DNA of 12,248 bases from Anaerolineales bacterium (GTDB taxonomy: Bacteria; Chloroflexota; Anaerolineae; Anaerolineales; Villigracilaceae): NCBI GenBank assembly GCA_016928525.1, contig JAFGKO010000114.1, positions 1-12,248 of the forward strand. Reading direction: 5' to 3'. Each line of letters begins with the position of its first letter. Position 1 is the first letter of the stretch. The notes beneath the pieces were generated by a model that saw nothing but the letters and a program-made list of their open reading frames with translations, was not told the origin of the DNA and made no database searches. Shown here one piece after another: positions 8,539 to 12,248 of this stretch. The position numbers and the translations under genes are program-made.

Positions 8539-10101
8539 ATGACCGAACAACCCGACCTCGAACGCCTTTACCAAGACGCCAAAGCTGCCCTCGGTGCAAA
8601 GGATTACACCCGCGCCAGCGACCTGCTCCGCCAGATCCTGAAAATCAACGTAGACTACAAAGACGCCGCGCAACTGCTGGCGCGCGTCATCAAGCTCTCC
8701 CGCAGGCGCTGGTATAACGATCCGCGCTTGTGGGGCACGTTGGGAGTTTTGCTCCTGGTTGGACTGGGCATCTACTTATTCCCTAAACTTCAAGGCCTCT
8801 ACACTCAGCCAGCACCTTCTCCTATCATCCTCCCGACCGGCACACCTACTCCAACAATTGTTCCGCCTGCCACTGCAATAGCGACCGCAACACTGCTCCC
8901 CACACCCACCCCTATTCCACTAACCTGGAAGCGTCTCTCCCTCGGGCAGGAGTTCCAACGCGACACGGTAACCGCCTTCGCCACAGATAAGAACGATCCT
9001 GACGTGATCTACGCCGCTATGAAGAACGCGGGCGTATACAAAACCATCGATGGCGGACTTTCCTGGCGTCCTGCCCATCAGGGACTGGCGAGCACACAGG
9101 TTGAATCTTTGGTGATTGATTCTCAAAACCCGCAGATTTTATTTGCTGGCACAGCGAGAGGTATTTTCAAAACCGAAGATGGCGGAGAAAACTGGTACAG
9201 AATTGGCGATGGAACTTATCTATTGATGGATTATCAGGATAATTCCCATTTGTATGCCCGTGATAAGAATGGTATTTATGAGACAAAAGATAGGGGGGAC
9301 AATTGGACGACCGTATATGTTCTGAAGATGGCTTGCCCAAATGAGATACGGCCGTGGGCTATTCAACCAGCAAATGGCAATGTGCTCTTCGTCGCAAGTG
9401 AAGAAGAATGCGCGGGTGTATATCGCTCCAACGACGGTGGACATACCTGGGAGTTGATGGGTATGAAAGGTATACCAAATATTAATTTACTTGCTGTCGG
9501 CATGGATGAGCAAGGAGCAATGTCCATCTATGCTTACTCTGCGTTCACTGGAGGTTTGTACGCCTCATACGATGAAGGCGTTAATTGGTCAATTACAGAC
9601 ACTTCGGGAGGTTTAGATATTGTAATGGCCGACACTAGCAAACCTTCAATATTCTACAGCGCAAGTAAATCAAGCATGTTTATCAAGCTAGGTAAAGGAG
9701 ATTGGCACCGAATTCCTAATACGCAATCAATATCTTATTCAGCAGTTCACATTGATCACCCCAATAGAACGGATCGCATTCTCGCGAGTGGAACCAATGT
9801 TTCTAATCAAGACTATCCGTACATCAGCATTTTCATTTCCACTGACGGCGGCGCTTCCTGGAATGAACGGGATGGCGGACTCAGCTCAACGCGTGCGGAG
9901 CTTGTAATCAATCCTACGGACAGCACCAGGATGTACTTGGGCACATATTATCTAGGAGGATGGTTTGGGACAGCTTGTACATTGTATCGCTCCCTGGATG
10001 TTGGAAAAAGCTGGTCATCAATACGGGTTGCAGATTGGTGCGGCCCAGCATTTGATGTTGCCAATGTAATTCACATAGTTCAAGATGGGGCTTTACAATG
10101 A
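8539..10101 (+). CDS. 5' open portion of paralogue 3 (truncated product)
   Basis: This is the part that ordinary translation would yield: 520 residues ending GALQ at the TGA. It keeps the cytoplasmic TPR-like hairpin, the membrane helix, the linker and about eight Asp boxes (TIDGGLSW through SLDVGKSW). It loses four Asp boxes, one cysteine pair and the C-terminal strand that would close the propeller. It is listed apart from the full pseudogene because it may still be expressed as a membrane protein with an incomplete head. Confidence 0.7.
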   Translation: MTEQPDLERLYQDAKAALGAKDYTRASDLLRQILKINVDYKDAAQLLARVIKLSRRRWYNDPRLWGTLGVLLLVGLGIYLFPKLQGLYTQPAPSPIILPTGTPTPTIVPPATAIATATLLPTPTPIPLTWKRLSLGQEFQRDTVTAFATDKNDPDVIYAAMKNAGVYKTIDGGLSWRPAHQGLASTQVESLVIDSQNPQILFAGTARGIFKTEDGGENWYRIGDGTYLLMDYQDNSHLYARDKNGIYETKDRGDNWTTVYVLKMACPNEIRPWAIQPANGNVLFVASEEECAGVYRSNDGGHTWELMGMKGIPNINLLAVGMDEQGAMSIYAYSAFTGGLYASYDEGVNWSITDTSGGLDIVMADTSKPSIFYSASKSSMFIKLGKGDWHRIPNTQSISYSAVHIDHPNRTDRILASGTNVSNQDYPYISIFISTDGGASWNERDGGLSSTRAELVINPTDSTRMYLGTYYLGGWFGTACTLYRSLDVGKSWSSIRVADWCGPAFDVANVIHIVQDGALQ

Positions 10102-10812
10102 TCTTGGAATGGCGGGGAAACATGGTTATGGGAACACGAATGGAAGCTACTTTCAAGCGGCCATTCCACTGATGTTAGTGCTCGTTACAGGCTGCCGGAT
10201 TGGGATATCGGCGTTACATATCAAAGCATATCCGCAAACCCTTATATCGATGGACTAATATATACTGTGGGCGATACAATCTATTACTCATTGGATTCAG
10301 GTGTCTCCTGGCAAAAAAGCGCGGGGAGTGAAGGCTCATGGGATGCAAGACTGTTTTATAAAAACCAAGGCCAGACTGTGTTTTCCATTGGGAGATACCA
10401 TCAAACATATTCCACCGACAATGGCAAAACCTGGCAAAACTGCGGAGAAGATGTGACCGCTTCACGCTCGGATACTCGTCTGGCTCTTGATTTACAAGGT
10501 TCGCGACTTTATCTGGCAACCCCTGGTCAGGGCGTGCTGGTCAGCACAGATAAATGCCAGTCCTGGCAAGCCAGCAATGAGGGATTGCGCAATCTTTTCA
10601 TCAACACAGTGGCAATTGACCCCAACAACTCAGACACACTCTATGCAGGCACGGACGGCGGCGCATACATCTCCTATGATGCGGGCGCGACCTGGGGACA
10701 GGTCAACGATGGCCTGCTTGGAGCAACGGTGGTATATTCCATTGCGGTGGACAAGGAAAGCAACGTCTACGCCGCCACGCCGTATGGCATCTTCGAACTG
10801 GAGAAAAAATGA
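10102..10812 (+). pseudogene. 3' portion of paralogue 3 after the premature stop
   Basis: About 236 codons stay open in the same frame after the TGA. They encode the last Asp boxes (SWNGGETW, SLDSGVSW, STDNGKTW, STDKCQSW, SYDAGATW) and the family-wide C-terminal end. The earliest plausible restart I see is GTG at 10267, with no convincing ribosome binding site. Such a product would lack signal and membrane segments, so independent function is unlikely. Its end overlaps the ATPase start by ATGA. Confidence 0.7.
10800..10812 (+). promoter_or_regulatory. Ribosome binding site inside the upstream gene and ATGA stop/start overlap
   Basis: GGAG (10800-10803), part of the C-terminal Leu-Glu-Lys-Lys codons of paralogue 3, lies 5 nt before ATG 10809. 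The ATG overlaps the TGA stop (10810-10812) as ATGA. This arrangement is typical of translational coupling and ties the ATPase to the propeller gene. Confidence 0.8.
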
Positions 10813-12107
10813 ACCCTTTCACCTTCGGCAACCCGATCAAAGACCCGACCCGCTTCATCGGGCGCGAAGCAGACATTCGCCAGATCACGAACCGCCTGCT
10901 CTCCTCGGCGCACGAGTCCACCTCCATCATCGGTGAGCGGCGCATCGGCAAGACCTCCCTGCTGCTGCACCTGTCCGACCAGGAGGTCGCCACACGGCTC
11001 GGCCTGACGCCCGACAAGTTCTGCCCCGTGTATGTCGACTTCCAGGGGCTGACCGACATCACCCCGCAGCGTTTCTGGCAGCGTATCTTCAAGAAAATGG
11101 CCCGCTCCATCTGTGACGAGAGCCTGGTCCCGTCCATTCGCGCCCTGGGCGAACAAGCTGAGTTCGATCTGTTCGACCTGGAAGATTTATTCGAGGAAAT
11201 AACCGATAAAGGCCTGACCACCATCCTCTACATGGACGAGTTCGAATACGTCACCCAGAACCCCAACTTCAAGGGCGACTTTTTCGGCGGGTTGCGCGCC
11301 CTGGCCATCCATCACGGGGTAGCGCTCGTCCCGGCCACGCGACGTGAACTGGTCGATCTGTGTCACTCCGAGGAGATCAAGGGCTCCCCGTTCTTCAACA
11401 TCTTTGCCAACGTGGTACTGCGTCCCTTCAGCCGCGTCGAAGTGGATGAGATGATTTGCGCATACCTCAAAGATTCAGACTTCTCCTGCACGCCCGCAGA
11501 GCAGGATTTCATCTGGGAACTGGGCGGCGGCTATCCCTTTTTCGTACAAATGGCCGGTCATTACCTGGTGGAAGGGAAATTGCAAGGCCTGGAAGGGGAT
11601 GCGTTGACCAAATTCGCCGCCACAAACTATGAAGGACAGGCCGAAGCCCACTTTACTTATTTATGGTCTCATTGTTCGGAAAGCGAGAAGATCACCCTGC
11701 TGGTTACCATAACTCTGGGCTTGCAGAAAACGTTCAAGAAAACCGTTCCCAACGCCGAGAACCTGGCCCGCTTGCGGCCTCGCGCGCCACAGGATTTGGT
11801 TGCTCTGGGAAAGCGAGGGGTGATCGACGAACGCGATGGCTTATATGCGCTTTTTTCACCCGCCTTCGAGCGCTGGATCCGGCGGGAGATCATGGCTGCG
11901 CCCGGCGAGGAAGAGACCGAAGGCAGCGCTGAAGAGTGGCTTAAATCAGGCAATGCACAGAACCTGAAGAATGCGAAAGGTGTTTTGCCCGGCATCAAGA
12001 AAAAATATTGGCACCTCATCGGCGACGTCGCCAAAGACCTTTCCATCGAATTTGCCGCCGCGGGCGCCTTCGAAATCGTTCGAACACTCGTCGTCGCAGG
12101 AATCTAA
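10809..12107 (+). CDS. Soluble AAA/STAND-like ATPase with winged helix and unrecognised C-terminal tail
   Basis: 432 residues. The N-terminus shows the RFIGRE motif (15-20) that precedes the P-loop in this ATPase group. Walker A is GERRIGKT (42-49). Walker B is TTILYMDEFE (137-146), with D143/E144 as likely metal-binding and catalytic residues. PATRREL (175-181) fits a sensor-like strand, and GGYPFFVQM (239-247) matches the GHPYF-type motif of the group. About 285-360 resembles a winged helix that ends in LFSPAFERWIRREI. Residues 361-376 are an acidic linker, and ~377-432 form a tail I do not recognise, ending in hydrophobic FEIVRTLVVAGI. It has no signal peptide or clear membrane helix, so cytoplasmic. 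Its late core is homologous to the start of the giant protein at 3-3800. Overlap with the upstream gene suggests co-expression with the propeller proteins and a role as their NTP-driven switch or assembly factor (inference). Base composition is more GC-rich than the propeller middles. Confidence 0.9.
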   Translation: MNPFTFGNPIKDPTRFIGREADIRQITNRLLSSAHESTSIIGERRIGKTSLLLHLSDQEVATRLGLTPDKFCPVYVDFQGLTDITPQRFWQRIFKKMARSICDESLVPSIRALGEQAEFDLFDLEDLFEEITDKGLTTILYMDEFEYVTQNPNFKGDFFGGLRALAIHHGVALVPATRRELVDLCHSEEIKGSPFFNIFANVVLRPFSRVEVDEMICAYLKDSDFSCTPAEQDFIWELGGGYPFFVQMAGHYLVEGKLQGLEGDALTKFAATNYEGQAEAHFTYLWSHCSESEKITLLVTITLGLQKTFKKTVPNAENLARLRPRAPQDLVALGKRGVIDERDGLYALFSPAFERWIRREIMAAPGEEETEGSAEEWLKSGNAQNLKNAKGVLPGIKKKYWHLIGDVAKDLSIEFAAAGAFEIVRTLVVAGI

Positions 12108-12220
12108 CCGCCAAAGGTACTTTTGAGCCGAGAAAATTCCCTGTTACGCTTTCAACGTCTTTTGGATAGTCTCCCTTTATGGTGTTGAGAGTTTGGAGTA
12201 AACTTGGGCCAACACATCAC

Positions 12221-12234
12221 GAGGAAGCAAAATG
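12221..12234 (+). promoter_or_regulatory. Ribosome binding site and start codon of the next gene
   Basis: GAGGA (12221-12225) lies 6 nt before ATG 12232, a strong canonical arrangement. The 124-nt gap before it (12108-12231) shows no strong terminator hairpin and no convincing -35/-10 pair by eye, so it is unclear whether the next gene belongs to this operon. Confidence 0.6.
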
Positions 12235-12248
12235 GAACGATTTGGAAA
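12232..12248 (+). CDS. Start of a gene cut by the window end (MERFG…)
   Basis: Only five complete codons are visible (Met-Glu-Arg-Phe-Gly). The call rests on the well-placed GAGGA site and the lack of any other gene in the preceding gap. Nothing can be said about its product. Confidence 0.5.

Larger units (their letters stand above)
8539..10812 (+). pseudogene. Membrane-anchored Asp-box beta-propeller protein, paralogue 3, interrupted by an in-frame TGA
   Basis: The start is ATG 8539 (MTEQPDLERLY), with GGAG at 8528-8531 and 7-nt spacing. An open frame extends back to 8425, but that extra stretch overlaps the upstream gene out of frame and lacks homology. Read through, the frame would give 757 residues, against 755 in the neighbour: TPR-like hairpin, KLSRRRWYNDPR, membrane helix, Pro/Thr linker and a propeller with 12 Asp boxes. 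A TGA at 10099-10101 ends translation after 520 residues. The homologous neighbour reads LQKSRDGGETW where this copy reads LQ-stop-SWNGGETW, so there is no frameshift and the frame resumes at once. All six cysteine positions and the conserved C-terminal ~65 residues persist after the stop, so the damage looks recent, or the stop is a sequencing error. If real, the product would be a truncated propeller lacking its last blades and the closing strand. Confidence 0.85.

Noticed and set aside
10099..10101. TGA read as tryptophan or selenocysteine
   Set aside because: The aligned residue in paralogue 2 is lysine, not Trp or Cys. All Asp-box tryptophans use TGG, and TGA at 10810 ends this very gene where the homologues end. 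Nothing resembles a selenocysteine element by eye.
3932..10812. CRISPR or simple tandem repeat array
   Set aside because: The repetition is protein-level (Asp-box blades) and whole-gene duplication. There are no short, evenly spaced identical DNA repeats with unique spacers.
12108..12231. Promoter (TTGAGA near 12185) or terminator in the gap after the ATPase
   Set aside because: No well-spaced -10 box accompanies the TTGAGA, and no stable hairpin with a T-run is visible.

Overview
The window looks like part of one long plus-strand operon from a bacterium. My best guess is Chloroflexota, class Anaerolineae. That rests on the style of the AAA/STAND-like ATPase, the long TPR/Asp-box proteins and the GTCATTGCGAG…GAAGCAATC dispersed repeat. 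It is recalled family knowledge, not a database result. No RNA genes, CRISPR, transposase or phage genes are visible.

Layout: (1) positions 3-3800 hold a very large protein whose 5' end lies outside the window. It runs from the C-terminal half of a STAND/AAA-type ATPase, through a winged-helix-like segment and about eight TPR-like units, one transmembrane helix and a Pro/Thr linker, to a ~600-residue Asp-box (BNR/VPS10-like) beta-propeller region. (2) Positions 3801-3914 hold an imperfect palindromic dispersed repeat. (3) Three tandem paralogues follow at 3932-6184, 6228-8495 and 8539-10812. Each has one short TPR-like hairpin, an Arg-rich juxtamembrane motif, one transmembrane helix, a Pro/Thr linker and an Asp-box propeller. 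They match the C-terminal half of the first gene without its ATPase and TPR array. The last two are separated from their upstream neighbours by identical-style 43-nt gaps carrying a 15-bp-stem hairpin. The third paralogue carries an in-frame TGA at 10099-10101. (4) A soluble ATPase with intact Walker A and B motifs (10809-12107) overlaps the third paralogue by ATGA. (5) A new reading frame starts at 12232 and runs off the window.

How the parts may work together (inference): the propellers are predicted to lie outside the cytoplasmic membrane. Support comes from positively charged residues on the N-terminal side of the helix and evenly paired cysteines in the propellers only. TPR and ATPase parts lie inside. 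The set resembles a membrane sensor array with several divergent external heads, a shared cytoplasmic docking module, and two related NTPases (one fused, one separate) as the signalling or assembly engine. I know of no named system with this layout; the ligand and output cannot be read from the sequence.
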